Of a stretch of DNA of 64,000 bases, positions 25,161 to 37,380 are shown piece by piece. Source of the stretch: Xenopus tropicalis (Eukaryota > Chordata > Amphibia > Anura > Pipidae). The stretch is from assembly GCF_000004195.4 (NCBI RefSeq), contig NC_030678.2:58001378-58065377 (forward strand), written 5' to 3'. Both the position numbers and the translations under genes were made by a program. The notes under the pieces are model-generated. The model was not told where the DNA came from. It ran no database searches and saw only the letters and a program-made list of their open reading frames with translations. How positions within the stretch are numbered: position 1 is the first letter of the stretch; the number at the start of each line of letters is the position of its first letter.

Positions 25161-25310
25161 CTGCACTGTTATCTGGTATCCTTTAAAATTCTTAATGCAT
25201 TTTTTCTTCTCCCCCTCATGTCCCATGCTTACCCAGATATCTGTCACCAAAACATTGGCTCCAGTCATAGCTTTCAGGGGTTCATTTGTCATATAAAGCT
25301 GTGTGCCAGA
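25161..25310 (-). pseudogene. otc exon 8 copy in the duplicate, open frame with changed residues
   Basis: Exactly 150 nt, still an open 50-codon frame. The acceptor (TTCCGAG) is kept and a usable GT donor (GTTCAA) is present. It reads MTNEPLKAMTGANVLV and then DIWVSMGHEGEKKKCIKNF. Compared with the parent exon, the threonine after the ornithine-binding aspartate is isoleucine, and several charged positions are altered. The aspartate and the SMG loop remain. With exon 7 broken and no exon 6, 9 or 10 recognised next to it, it is almost certainly non-functional as OTC. Confidence 0.9.
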
Positions 25311-26280
25311 CTCGGAATGGAAAGACTAATGATTAGATGATATCAATATGCAGTACTTTCATAAGCATACTCTCTACACATTGTCTATATTATATCAATA
25401 ACTGTTTTAGTCTTGTCTCAGACTTTGTCTGTAGCTACATTAACCTACTTATTCACACTTGCCTGCCCACAACTCCCTAACATTACTGAACTACAAACAG
25501 CTCAATCTGAAGTCAATTTCATTGGTGCCTTAGTGGAATATCAGCAGTAACATCAATGACTTGAGTCCACTGGTTTGCTACTTTCCTGTACATCTCCTTA
25601 AGCAGTCTTCAAATGTAGATAGTGTCCCTTTTGTAAGACTCAACTGATAGTGTCACTGGGCCATATGTTTGAACCATGCAGACAAATGCTTGGATTTTTA
25701 TTACTTTGTACATTAAGCTGCATATCCAAACACCCTTGTGTCAGTTATGCCCATAGCCTGAATGAGTGTATCTGTACTGAAATGAGAGGTTCTACTGGTG
25801 CCCTATTTTCATGCTAAGATGGGCATCAGGCATCAGCATATGAAATTTGACTGCAATTCAGTAGTTTGCCAAAATGCCCATAGTGGTGACCATAGAAGCA
25901 CGGATCAGGTAGCATGACCTAGTCTACATATGCATGTCTGCCTTTTCATAAGATCATAACTATTTACAATTCCCAAAGCATGGATGGAATTAACAAAAGA
26001 CATATGTGGATAGTCTGCCACTTTTAGACCAAGCAGATATTGCATAGTTTGCATCAAGTATTCCAGGGATTTTACTACATAACTGTATGCCAGTATATTA
26101 CAGATATTCTTACTTTACATATGGTATCTATAGCCCTACCATTATTATTTCAGACAATAAACCATTGTAGCTCGTCATAATAGACAGTTTTTAATTCCTT
26201 TGTCACCATTAATAGACAGAAAGGCCAGATCATCTAAGGCTTAGATCATATTTCATGAAAAAAAAGCTTGAAATGCTTAA

Positions 26281-26326
26281 TTCTTTGGAAAACTGTTCAG
26301 CTGCTGAAAGAATCAGGTTCATAACC
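26281..26326 (-). pseudogene. otc exon 7 copy with 8-nt deletion and lost donor
   Basis: 46 nt aligned to the 54-nt parent exon. It opens GGTTATGAACCTGATTC as in otc, then lacks eight bases (CTCTGTAA in the parent), which shifts the frame. The donor GAG|GTAAG has become GAATTAAG, so it cannot splice as before. The acceptor AAG is kept. Direction and spacing to the exon 8 copy match copy B. Confidence 0.92.
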
Positions 26327-27154
26327 CTTAAAAACAAATAATTATTTTTTTCTTAGTTTCGGGAAATATTGTTTCCATTCATCTATTTTAGGAGGCCATA
26401 CTTACAGGCTTTGCCTAATGTCAACAATGAAAATATAGAAGGTTTAATCAACATCATGCTAGCTGTATTAAATAAAATATAAATAATAGCTAAAATAGGT
26501 AGTGATTGTAGGGAATTTTTGGTTTTGGTAATAGTATAGAGGAAGACACAGATTATATATATATATATAGTGATCATATGAAGGTTGATAAAAAGAGAGT
26601 AAGTCAAATCTAGAGTCAGCTGTTTAATTTAGTATTAACTTAAGACTAATAAAAAAAAATCTAATTCAGGTTGAGGTAGATTGATTTTAAGGTGGCACCC
26701 AGTAGCATTATTAGAAGTGTGGGTAAATGTTTCTAAATCTTGTTACAGAGCAAGTGGCACAAAATACAACTGTACAATCAGAAATACAGACAAGTCACCA
26801 AGGGATTTTACTGTTACCCCCACATCCCCCTCCCAGCCTAACCCGTTTAGGAAATTTTTTTCCTCTGCATTTCTTTTATTCCTTTGCTCCAACTCTTTTG
26901 AATTGTGCTCCTCATATTTCCATCGCTGTTTGAATCTCCCACTAAATGCTCAGCCCCAGCATGGCTCACTTAGTTGCAATATATCTGGTAGCATTCTGCA
27001 GTGTCTTACCTGTACCCTTATCTTTGCTTCAGACATGTCATATGACATGACCTATTTCAACAGAATGTCTATGATCTTTTCTTAATAGACTTTAGTAGAC
27101 TAAAATACACAAGCATGTTCTTTTAACCAGCCTAAAAAACTAGAAAACTACACA

Positions 27155-27416
27155 CAGTGTCGGACTGGGATGACAAGGGCCTACCAGGACACCTTAAACC
27201 ACGGGCCCATGCTCCAAAATATTTTTCTTTCTGTCATCACTCAACCCCTTTATTCTCCTAGTCTCCTTTCTATCCATAATATCATCTATTCTTCTATTTA
27301 GCCTCTTTGTACAGAAAAAGTATGAAGTAAGCTAAATGGTTAGAAGCAGGGGGGCCCATTGACACCCGGGCCCACTGGGAGTTTTCCTGGTAATCTGGTG
27401 GGCCAGTCCGACACTG
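27155..27416. mobile_element. hAT-like element
   Basis: 262 bp with perfect ends CAGTGTCGGACTGG and CCAGTCCGACACTG. The 8-bp duplication ACTACACA lies at 27147-27154 and 27417-27424. Lies in the otc duplicate, in the area where exon 6 would be expected. Confidence 0.9.
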
Positions 27417-28877
27417 ACTACACAACATATGAAGCCTGTTAAACTAAAACATGAATAGGGTGGCTTATTCTGTCACTGTTTTGCTTGTAGTGAAACCATG
27501 AAGACTATCCTGTGACTTTATCCAAGAAAGGTGCTAGCAGAAGAGCAAAAAAGATGAACATTTGGAAGAAGCTTTGGTAAAACTCTGTGGGTGTATACCT
27601 GAAAGATATGTGTATCCCGTAAGTTTATCTGTAGAAGGTTTAGCTGGAAGATCATTTTTAAGAACCCTTGGGAAAGGGGGGAGGCAAGAGGGGGCACATA
27701 TGGAATTTTGTCCTTATGCACAGCCCCAGGGCTCTTTAAAGGCAATCACACAAAGGCTTTTATGTTATGTGTTATTTTAAAAAAAGAACTCCTTATACTG
27801 CTAAATATTTAGTTTGATGGCAGTCTGATCGATGCATGTAGGGTTAGGCTGGTGTTCAGTATATAAAATATGGCATTTTCAGCCATATTCATTTTTAGGG
27901 TTTAGTTCTCCTTCAAGACCAAAGATGTAAACAGCTAATTGGCTATAGAAAGCCAGGAGGCAGAGTGCTGCATCCTGCTAATATAAGTTATAGCACTCCA
28001 GGTACTAATACACATGGTTAGTAGTGATGTACAGGCCAGCTTGATACCCACGGGTCAGGTGGGTTTGGGCCGACCTCGCCACATCAACTGTGGGTTGCGG
28101 GCCGGCTCGGGTTGAGCGCTTCCACTCACCCTCTCCGCCTGCATCATTACACTGCCGGCTTCCGCCTCTCCAATTTATAGGTGCGTGCCCTGCACCCTTT
28201 TGTGACGTTATTGTGGGAGAAGCCGAGTCGGGTTGGGTTCAGGTTGGGAGTTGGCGGGTTAGGGTCGGGTGCGAGTCGAGTATTTCTCCACACTAACTAA
28301 TGGTTAGTATGGAATCTATCATTTCTGAAAATATACAAGCTAGAAGTTGATATGAAGTGACACAAGATCATTATAACTGATGAAATGGTGGACCATTTAT
28401 TTATAAAAAGATTTATAAATACGCAGACACGAATTACCTGTAAGTACAGTATACCCGTGTAAATGGAGCATAGGGATGTGATCTGTTATAACTGATGCAT
28501 AATGATGTGACTTGTATCACAGGAATCTCTAGAAAAAAATATATCACCTGCTGCTAAATTTGATTATTTACCTGTATAAAAGCACTAGGTCTGTGGCCTT
28601 ACACCTTTACATGGTTATGGAACACCTTGGTGACCACTAATTCTGTACAGAGGGTACAAAAAGTTGATAATTTTTCCTTAAAATAAACTATGAGAAAAAT
28701 GCCTATATACATTTCCTTCTAGCACATTGTGTTTGTACAAGTGGGCGATGCCATTTTGCTGACCTTGATAAGCTAAATAATTATCATTTTAACATTCACA
28801 TCACTTGGCTGATAATTTTGTCACCAATGTGATCATCCATTAGCAAATGCAAAAAAAGAATCTTCCACTTTAACTAT

Positions 28878-29600
28878 TGTGACATGCTGACTGCCTGTAC
28901 ACGTAATTTTGGAGGGAATTAGCAATGGTAGGCAGGCATGCAGAGGACCTGGAGCATAGAGACAGAGACACCACATCTTCAGGCAAAACACAGGTTTATT
29001 TAGGGCCAATTCTTCCCAACAGAAACATAAGACAGTTCATAAACAGTTCAGTGTTATGATATGTCCCTCCTTCAGGGCTCTCCCCTTCCAGGGTTAGTTC
29101 CACACTCTGGAACACTTAGGCTTCACCTTAAGCTTTGCTGAGCCCTCTCAGCACTCATCCATCTGGTCATAACTCCCTCTGCTCCTTCGCAGTGGCAGGT
29201 GGCACCCCCAGCTCCTCTGGGAGTTCCTGACACAGGCAGCCTTCCTGCCCTGTGCCCTGCTCTGAGAGTGACCTTCACTCAGTCAAGGACCAACCTCCAA
29301 CTCCCTTCTCTCTCTGTAAATCACACTGCCCTTTTATTGGCTGCTCACCTGCAGCCCAATCAGGCAGCTCCCTACAGCTGGCCAAATGAAAACATTAAAG
29401 GGAGTTTGGAATGGAGGACCTACCCAATTAACCCTCCATTTACTCCAGGGACCTATTCATTTGGCTTTTTCTAAGCCAGTAACATAAACCCAGCATCACC
29501 TGCTGCAAAACCAGGTATTTTACCTTGGGCCATTTGTATCCCACCTTAAACACTGGTGGAAATACACCAAACAATGATTTTTTCCATTGCATCTCTCACA
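28878..29600 (-). repeat. Solo LTR, Gypsy-type, in the otc duplicate
   Basis: 723 bp beginning TGTGACATGC and ending ATCTCTCACA on the plus strand, flanked by a 4-bp duplication CTAT (28874-28877 and 29601-29604). On the minus strand it begins TGTGAGAGA like the LTR at 63813, and it shares the 'ACTCCAGGG...CCTATTCATT' neighbourhood with it, so it is probably a cousin. No internal region is present. Copy B of the duplication has no such insertion. Confidence 0.85.
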
Positions 29601-30139
29601 CTATGAATACTAATTTGCAAAGAATTTACTGTTATGCTATTTTACTTTGTTATGTAAGGGGGAATACAAATAGAAAATAAACAATGAGAGTATGCCAATA
29701 TTTTAGCACTCGAATGCTTAATGTTTGCAACCAATTTGACGTTATGCACATAAAGGCCATTAAATGTAAATTTACAAAATGTTCAATCAATTCTATCTGA
29801 TGGCAAAATGAAAACAATTATAAACATTAAAACCTTATGTTTTGGAAAAGTTATTATCTAAATGTCATTCAATTTGCTGCAGTGAGACACGTACAGTTAT
29901 TCCTGTTTCCCAAGTGAAGGAAAAAAGGATTGCGATTAGCAGGTTCCCTTCTTATGGCAACTAACATATTGACTATAGCAACTGTGTTACTCTCATGTAA
30001 TTATTTTTGTATAAGAATTACCCAAAACAGAATTCTTCTAATTCCAATGAATTAGCATTGACTCTAGTTAATGGCATGCACGTTGCGGAAGTTCAGCCTC
30101 TAGTTGCCCATTACTTCTTTTACTGTAAAGGAGCAACAA

Positions 30140-30345
30140 AACAAAAACACACACAGGCAGAGTATGACAAGCAGGCAGCATACGAAAGACAGAGCATGGC
30201 ACACATAGGCAGCATTGGGCAGACAGAGCATGGCACACATAGGCAGCATAGGGCAGACAGAGTATGGCACACACACGCAGCATAGGGCAGGCAGAGTATG
30301 GCACACACAGGCAGCACAGGTCATGCAGTACATATAGTGACACAA
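30140..30345 (+). repeat. 34-bp minisatellite in the otc duplicate
   Basis: Units of AGCATAGGGCAGACAGAGTA plus TGGCACACACACGC, about four to five copies with variants. It gives cysteine-rich open frames on the minus strand that are artefacts of the repeat. Confidence 0.85.
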
Positions 30346-30359
30346 TGCAGTGTGAACAG

Positions 30360-30515
30360 GTGAACAATGTGGGGGCTTACAGTCTGAGCCTGAGGTGTGA
30401 ACAATGCAGGGGGTGAACACTGCAGGGACTAAAAGGTGTGAACAGTACAGGGGATAACATGTTTGAACAATACAGGGGTTTACAGCCTGAATCTGAGGTG
30501 TGAACAATGCAGGTT
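30360..30515 (+). repeat. GTGTGAACAATGCAGG minisatellite
   Basis: Irregular units such as GGTGTGAACAATGCAGGGGG and GTTTGAACAATACAGGGG, about six. GTGTGAACAATGCAGG recurs at 30395 and 30498. Adjacent to, but distinct from, the 34-bp array. Confidence 0.75.
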
Positions 30516-30591
30516 GGGGGGGCAGTTAATCTCAGTACTGATACCATTTAAAGCTCACATAAAGCTAAGCAGTCACAGCAGCCCGACAGGT

Positions 30592-30615
30592 GGGGGGGGG
30601 GGGGGGGGGGGGGGG
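30592..30615 (+). repeat. Poly(G) run of 24
   Basis: Twenty-four consecutive G, a strong G-quadruplex candidate. Its true length is uncertain because such runs are error-prone in sequencing. Confidence 0.85.
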
Positions 30616-30904
30616 CACACACCAAAACCAAGATTGACTGAAAGATACTCTGTCTGAGATAAGCTTTCCTTATGCTTTAATGTATCTCCTTGCATGATCC
30701 ATTACCAATTTAACATAGTGACAGTCAGATAAGAATCAAGTCTTTATTTGAGAAGGTAGTGGGTTTTATTATAGCAATAAGTCCTTTGATCATTTTCAGA
30801 CAAACCAGACAGCACTCCAATTTGATGACTGCTCCCTCCCTCACAGACCTCTCTCTCTATGATTCTAGTGATGTCATTGCGTAGGCTCCTTCACACAAAA
30901 GATG

Positions 30905-31287
30905 AAAGTGAATAAAAGTAATTAAAATATAATGTATTGCTGCCCTTTGCTAGTACAACTACTGTGTTTGCCTCAGAAAGTTTATATAAATAAAGCTGCT
31001 GTGTAGCCATGGGGGCAGCCATTCAAAAGAGAAAAGACACATAGCAGATAACAGATATAACACTATTGTATTTTACAGAGGTTATCTGTTATATGCTACA
31101 TAACCTGTGCCTTTTCTCCTTTTTTCCAGGTTGAATGGCTGGCCCTGTGGGTACACAACATCTTGTTTATATAAACTATAGTAGTGTTAATATAGCAAAC
31201 ACACAACTTTTACCAGCGCAGTGCAACATTATATTATTTCTTAATTACTTAAAAAAAATTCATTATTTGGTGTTACGGTTCCTTTAA
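30905..31287. mobile_element. T2/Kolobok-like MITE, worn left end
   Basis: Right end GGTGTTACGGTTCCTTTAA. The interior matches 59312-59739 (AGCCATGGGGGCAGCCATTC, and GTTATCTGTTATATGCTA in place of its TTATCTGCTA). The left TTAA end has decayed. Confidence 0.75.
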
Positions 31288-31837
31288 AAGGAAAAGTATA
31301 TACGTGTTGTAGCTGTTGCAGGGAGCTGGCCAGAGCCAGGGCTGGCAATTATGTTAGGTAGTGGGTGCACTGGGTGGGCTAGCAACTAAAGGGCTGGGGC
31401 CCAACAAGACTAGGGCCCACTGGGATAATTCCCAGTCTCCCGGTGAGCCAGTCTGACAATGAAACTAGCATGCAATTGACTAGTGTAAGGCAACCATGGT
31501 AGTAACGGCTCCTCAAGCCATGTAGGATTTCCAGGGCTACTTTGCACCTTGTGAGCAACTGAACAAAGCAAGCTGAACCATTGCATTGGCAACCAGCTCA
31601 AGGTAGAAAGCACATATATGAGCACTTTTGAAAGTAGTGTTCCTCCTCTAAATTTTAAAAAGCTTTGAAATAATTAGGTGGTAAAGGGCATTTTTTTAGT
31701 GATTTATTTTTTTATTCAGGATTTGGTCATTTGTTGAATTTGCCAAACAAGCAGATTGTTAACTGATTTGTGTCTATGCACAGATCACCTGTATCCAGGG
31801 CAAAGGTGCAAAGCACTGCGCTTTCAGACACATAGTA

Positions 31838-32445
31838 GTCCTAGCTAGTCCTAGTCTGTATGCCATTGGCCATACAGCACTCCTGCATTTCAGTTTCCAA
31901 GCTTAGGAGTTACACAAACATATAGTGATGAGCAAATCTGAAACAGCTAAAAATTCACGAACGCATTTGTTGCGCAATTTTTTTGTCGGCCGTGTCTTTT
32001 TTGTCGTCTGCGGCTATTTTTTGTCATCCGCATGTATTTTTTGTTGCGGCAGCTATTTGTTTGTCACCAGCGCTTCTTTAGACGCGACCGCATCCATTTT
32101 TTCTGCGAACGCACCTTTTTTCGTGACCGTGCTCATTGTGACGCGACCATGGCCAATTTGATGCACGACAAACAAAAAATTCCGGGCGACAAATTTTTCC
32201 GTGGCAAATTTTCATGGAAGTTTCACAGAACAATTCGCCAATGGCGAAATGCGGAAATTTGCTGCGAATCCATGCCTGCCGAAAAAATTCGCTCATCACT
32301 ACACACATACAAATAAATAGTATAATAATAATAAAAAATAATAGTCCTAGCTAGTCCTGGTCCTAGTCTGTATGCCATTGGCCATACAGTACTCCTGCAT
32401 TTCAGTTTCCAAGCTTGGGAGTTACACACACATACAAATAAAGAT
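31838..32445 (+). repeat. Local direct duplication around a TIR element
   Basis: GTCCTAGCTAGTCCT...GTATGCCATTGGCCATACAG to CCAAGCTTAGGAGTTACACA occurs at 31838-31920 and again at 32343-32430. The GTGATGAG element (31923-32301) lies between the copies. Confidence 0.8.
31923..32301. mobile_element. CpG-rich TIR element, 8-bp target site
   Basis: TAGTGATGAGCAAAT to TTCGCTCATCACTA. Flanks CAAACATA and CACACATA (7 of 8). Same family as 45455-45704. The body has many T-runs and CGAC/GCGAC words. Confidence 0.8.
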
Positions 32446-33913
32446 ATATCTCCCAGAATGCTCTACGAGACACAACAAATGAGAATAGCAGGGACTGTGT
32501 GTGATCAGGCTAAAATAAACAATTTACATGTTGGGAGTGATGAACTCTCTGCCAAGGAAGTAGAAAGTGAGGGGTATATGAGATTTTACCAGATGTGGTA
32601 AACCTGCGATTATTTGGAATAAAGAGCCTATGGGTGGTCATAGCTTTACCAAAAATGCAAGCCCTATGTATGCAGACAGCCAGGGAACCAGTATGAAATA
32701 GTTACAGAGGTCCAACCTGTGAGTTTCTTTCTATATTTATGTTATGTACTGGTGGACTGGTACAGAAACTCAGTTGTTTATTCCCACAATATATAGTACG
32801 GCATACAGGAAATGTGATTTTATTTTGTATTGTGAGGCAGTCTTCATTTTGTTTGTTTCTGGCCAAAATATACATATCAAAGGCATAAGATTCCCCATAA
32901 GATTATCCCATATAACTAAATGCAAATAAAGACATATATCTTCTTCCCTAACTTCTACCATCATTTTTTTTCACCACATGCAGAAGAGGGCCTGAAAGTG
33001 TGGGTGCACGTTACATTTATAAAAAATCAGAACCGAGGTGAATATTCTGTGGGGCCATGACTGCCATGGGCCACCATTTTAGGCACCTATGACTTAACCC
33101 TTTAAGCGCCACCCCGTTTAGAATCTACATTCTGTGGATGAAAGGACCGAAGTGCCACAGAAGGTAGATTCTACTCTGTGCAGTACTTCTGGGTTTAAGT
33201 GCGAAGGAGCCTCTTCTTTCTCTGATTGATGAGTGGCCGGCACAGGGGGCACACAGGAGACTAGGAAATGACAGGTGTGTAGTAACCACATGCCTGCCGT
33301 TTCCTATGGGGCCCCTGGGCGATCACGGGCTGGGGAATAAGTGGAAAAGCCAATCCTTCGCTCCCCGCTTGTTCCCCAGCCCCACAGACTTATTACACTA
33401 ATACACACTTATACTTGTATACTTACACTTACACATACATATACATTATAGGGGGGTTGGGATGGTTTCACACATGCACAGCACGCACACCTACACAACA
33501 CGCATTTTGCCAAGTGTACACACACTCACACACTTTTTTTTTACCTAAAAAAATGTTTTATTGTCTCTGTGGATATCATATTCACTAACTGCACTGTGCA
33601 AAACCTTTTGTATGTTATTTTGTTGCTTATTTTACATTTTTGGTGCATTTGTAGTCATTTTATTGCATCAGTAGGCCCCTGGCATTCATATTTAGGATGC
33701 TTTATATTTATACGTTACCAAATGTTGGATATATAATGGAGTAAAATGCGACAATTTTCAGAAATTTCATAAAAACCGTTATGTTTACCATAGCTTTGTA
33801 GTTTGGTAGTTGGCAGTTACCCATTTTTGTTTCGTCAGAATGTGTACTTTTAGAAGATATATGGTTTTCTAGAGTCTCTGTACTGTTAGGGGGTCTTATG
33901 GCACATGATACAC

Positions 33914-33985
33914 ATACAGGTATGGGACCTGTTATCCAGAATGCTCAGGACCTAAGGTTTTCCGGATAAGGGATCTTTCTTTTTA
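33914..33985. repeat. Fragment of the TACAGGTATGG family
   Basis: ATACAGGTATGGGACCTGTT, then ATCCAGAATGCTCAGGACC and TTCCGGATAAGGGATC. Only one end of the element. Confidence 0.65.
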
Positions 33986-34315
33986 GAATATACCTGACCT
34001 GCAAAATACTATTAAAAAGGGCATGGGCAGGGCAGAATTCATAGATTTGTGTTACTACAGAACTTATATGTGTTATGAATTATTAGAACATTTCATGCTT
34101 GAGAAGCCATCTAATTTTCAGCTCAGATTCAGAGTGCAAAAATTGATGTACTTGCAGGTAGTATTAGTTACAGAATTAGATTGCTTAGCAACAGGGCTCT
34201 GCTACACAACTCCCGCTGAGCTGAGACCTTATTACTAGTCTATGGCATTCTAACTGCAATGATACTACCAAAGGATTCTCATAATCACATAACATATTAG
34301 GTTCATGTGACCAGC

Positions 34316-34560
34316 AGTGATGAGTGTAATTTTTCGCCAGGCATGGATTTGTGCAGACAAAAAAAGTCGAAGCTGAAAATGATGCGCGTCAAAAAGGATC
34401 AAAGTCAGAAATCTTTTCCCGCCGTTTACGATCGTCAGATACAAAAAATTTGTACTTTGCAGAGCACAGTATGAATTTTTTGTACTAGCATATACAATTT
34501 TTTCGTACTTTAAAAAGCACAATACAAAAAAATCGCAAAAAAATGTACTTTGATATATCT
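34316..34560. mobile_element. Diverged copy of the GTGATGAG TIR family
   Basis: Starts CAGTGATGAGTGTAATTTTT and contains CCAGGCATGGATTTGTGCAG as in 45455-45704. The right end is not recognisable. It lies at the right edge of the otc duplicate. Confidence 0.5.
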
Positions 34561-34564
34561 GCCA

Positions 34565-37079
34565 CTAAGAGTATGGCTATACCTTTAAGGAGTTTGTATG
34601 TTCTCCCTGTGTCTGCATGATAATATAGCAACCCTGATGTATAATGCCCAAAAATGAAAGAATTGTATGTACTTAATTATGATTAACTGTTTCCTTACGA
34701 TTGTAAAAAAACTGTATCTATATCTGTTATATATACACAGCACTGACACATTTACTCAGAGCTTGCCTTTCACTGGTTCCTTACTCATGATTGATATGAG
34801 TATATATAGGGCAGCAAGACATTCTGTGGCTTAAGCTACTAAAACCTATATTATATAGGGCCCTCTTCACCTCTTGTATCGGTTATTTTTTGCTTTATAT
34901 TACTCTGTATGTCCAATGTATGAAACCCACTTATTGTACAGCGCTGCGGAATATGTTGGCATTTTATTAATAAAATAATGTTGTTAACTGGTCAGTACAG
35001 AAGTCCCTCTGTAGATGTGTATTGCCTTTTTGTAGATATACTAACACTCCACAATAAAAATTTCACATTGGCAAAACCAAGATATTTGCAGGATTTACTA
35101 TTTTAAAATAGATAAATATGACTAATGGTAACACTAGGTGGCAATCCTGTTATATGTTTCCTCAACAGTAAATGTAGAAATGTATGTACAGTTTATAATT
35201 GTGCATGTATACGGAAAAAAATGGATACAAAACATAAAAATTAAGTTGTTATCACAATGGCAAAATTATTTTATAAAAGGATGCAATAAACTCAGCAAAT
35301 GAGTTGGGCCCATTGTAAGAAGTAAGCAAAATCTATAGAAAAAGCATGAAACATGAGATAGAAATCAATGCAAAAAAAAATCAGCATTTATATGCATAAA
35401 TGATATAGCAATGCCATACATGTCTCCTAAACACAAATTCACATATCAAGCAGTCAATGATTATAATAGATCATTCCAAAAACAGACCATATATCAGCAA
35501 TTGTCATATTGTCATGTGCAACGGAAAGGGCCCTGGACCGAACTGTGTACAAAGCAAATGTGCCCCATGCACACGCACGCCCCCGACACCACCCCTGTAT
35601 TTTCACTCATCCTACCTCAGCACACAAAAACCCGATAAGGCTGAGTGTATTGCTTACACTGCTATGATGACTCGCTCGTTGCAGCTGGTTCCAACTTGTG
35701 AAATTGGAAGATTGTGTGTTGCAGTAAGGTAGAAAGCTCTAAAACTGTCCAATTTGCGCTTATTTCCACTGTGCATCTGATTAATAATGACAACAACAAT
35801 ATAAACCCCTATATAAATCTCAGTGAGACACCCTATTCATATGCATGCATTCCTAAAGGGTATAACTCTATTTACAGTAAACACAATAAACTCAATCTCA
35901 ACTATCTTGAGAGTTTAAGCATATTGGTGTTAAGATCTGCCTTTCGCTGTTCTGTGTGTATTCAGACGCGTACTTCTATTTCATTAGTATAAGGAGTGGT
36001 AGAGAGTAGTCTGAAGTGGAGAGAATGAACGAACTGCCTGTGTGCAAAGGGCCTAATGTGAGATTCTAAAGTAGCCATTTCTGAGTAAGCTTCCATCCCT
36101 GCTTTTTAACAATTCCATTCTGACTTAATTGCCCCTGTACTTGTACTTGGGGTTTTATCCTTTTCTTGTGGAATGAAGCAGTCTTTCCCTGCCATGCCTT
36201 GTTTAGCAGCAGCTGTAGGGGTAAAAAGAAAAATTAAAACAATGATAAATGACAGTGGTCATGTAATTTCACCTAAAAAAAAAAAAAGAAGAACATGTTG
36301 CAACCAACAGTACAGACGTGACAGATTTTTCTAATTCTGAAACATGTGATGAACAATCAAGGCTTAAAAATACATTTCATATTATATCATGCAGCCTCTT
36401 ATGGGTTTATGGGATTAAATTTAGAAGTAGGACCTTCTGAGGTCTCTATAACTATGCAAATACAGTATTATGCTTTATATATCCTCACGGTAAATATTTC
36501 TTAGGCCTAGATTACAGATCTGGGCTGCTCATCCCCGAAGTTAGGCACAATGTATTTAAGCAAGAAGTGGAACTTGATGGTAATGTCCTTTTTCCACCCT
36601 TGCTATTATATAATTATGATAACATAGTATCTCACCTTTCTGCCACTATCAGGGTACATCCTGACATCTGCTGGATACTAGTAAAACCACAGAACCAACA
36701 ATCCATCCTACTGATCCCTCATTCCAAAAGAAATAACTGCCATCACAATCTGTAAGCCACAAATTAGTACCCAGAAACTTTGCAAGTGAGTGGGCAGAGC
36801 CAGTGTTACACAGACACCTTGGCATGAGATAGAAATTCTGGTTTCCTGAACAAAGTTTTTACCTTTATAAGTGAAGAACATTCACATATAAGGTACAATG
36901 ACCCGCCAGTCATTCAGCCCATCCCCAACACACACCTTCTGCTAAAAGTTCCCCAATAAGCCAGCCATTTCTCAATAACATCAGCAAGATACTATTGAGT
37001 GCTGTTCTGATATCTACAGAATATATAACTGTAGCGTTTGAAACGGCTTTCTTTCAGGATGTTATTACAATCATCCACA
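34565..37079. other. No gene recognised
   Basis: Frames of 75-92 codons at 35411-35992 overlap in several registers and have no motif. The stretch TTGTACAGCGCTGCGGAATA at 34935 resembles the 3' tail of a LINE/SINE family. Confidence 0.5.
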
Positions 37080-37380
37080 CATTTTGGAAACATTCCCAAT
37101 AAAGACTAGGATTACTTGTCAAAACAATTTTGTAGTATATATAATCAAATGCCCTTGTGGCTTGTATTATGTTGGCAAAATTACTGAGAATTTGAAAGAT
37201 TGTTTCTAGAAAGTAAAGTGTCATTAAACACTTATATTGCTATAACGTTAGCACTATATTAGTGCAAGATTGCAAGGAACATAGACATTGTGCTACATCT
37301 TTAAGACTTATGGGGATTGAATATTTACCCCCATCACATTGTGGTGTTGACCATAATACTTTATTATTAAAGGGATTCTG
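37080..37380 (+). pseudogene. Penelope-like element remnant (GIY-YIG endonuclease)
   Basis: The frame from 37132 reads IIKCPCGLYYVGK before a stop at 37207-37209. 'KCPCG..YVGKT' is the start of the GIY-YIG endonuclease of Penelope-like retroelements. About 100 nt on, another frame gives LRLMGIEYLPPSHCGVDHNT, similar to the following conserved 'RGGD' region. Frames are broken, so this is an old relic. Identification is by motif memory only. Confidence 0.65.

Larger units (their letters stand above)
24290..34282. repeat. Decayed tandem duplicate of otc intron 5 to intron 8 (copy A)
   Basis: This stretch matches about 46335-52472 (copy B) in the same orientation and order. Anchors seen by eye, A/B: the sequence starting GAGTGGGACTATTAGCTGAC (24299/46345); exon 8 (25161-25310/47768-47917); exon 7 (26281-26326/48468-48521); the text around CTCAGCCCCAGCATGGCTCA (26950/49118); CTGTATAAAAGCACTAGGTC (28572/50239); GCAACCATGGTAGTAA (31489/51329); CAACAGGGCTCTGCTACACA (34189/52375). 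Copy A has since gained a hAT element, a solo LTR and minisatellites. Sequence around exon 6 is missing. Boundaries are approximate, because the outermost anchors might be shared dispersed repeats. Confidence 0.85.

Noticed and set aside
30068..30507. Cysteine-rich minus-strand frames of 65-135 codons
   Set aside because: They come from the 34-bp minisatellite read in several registers.
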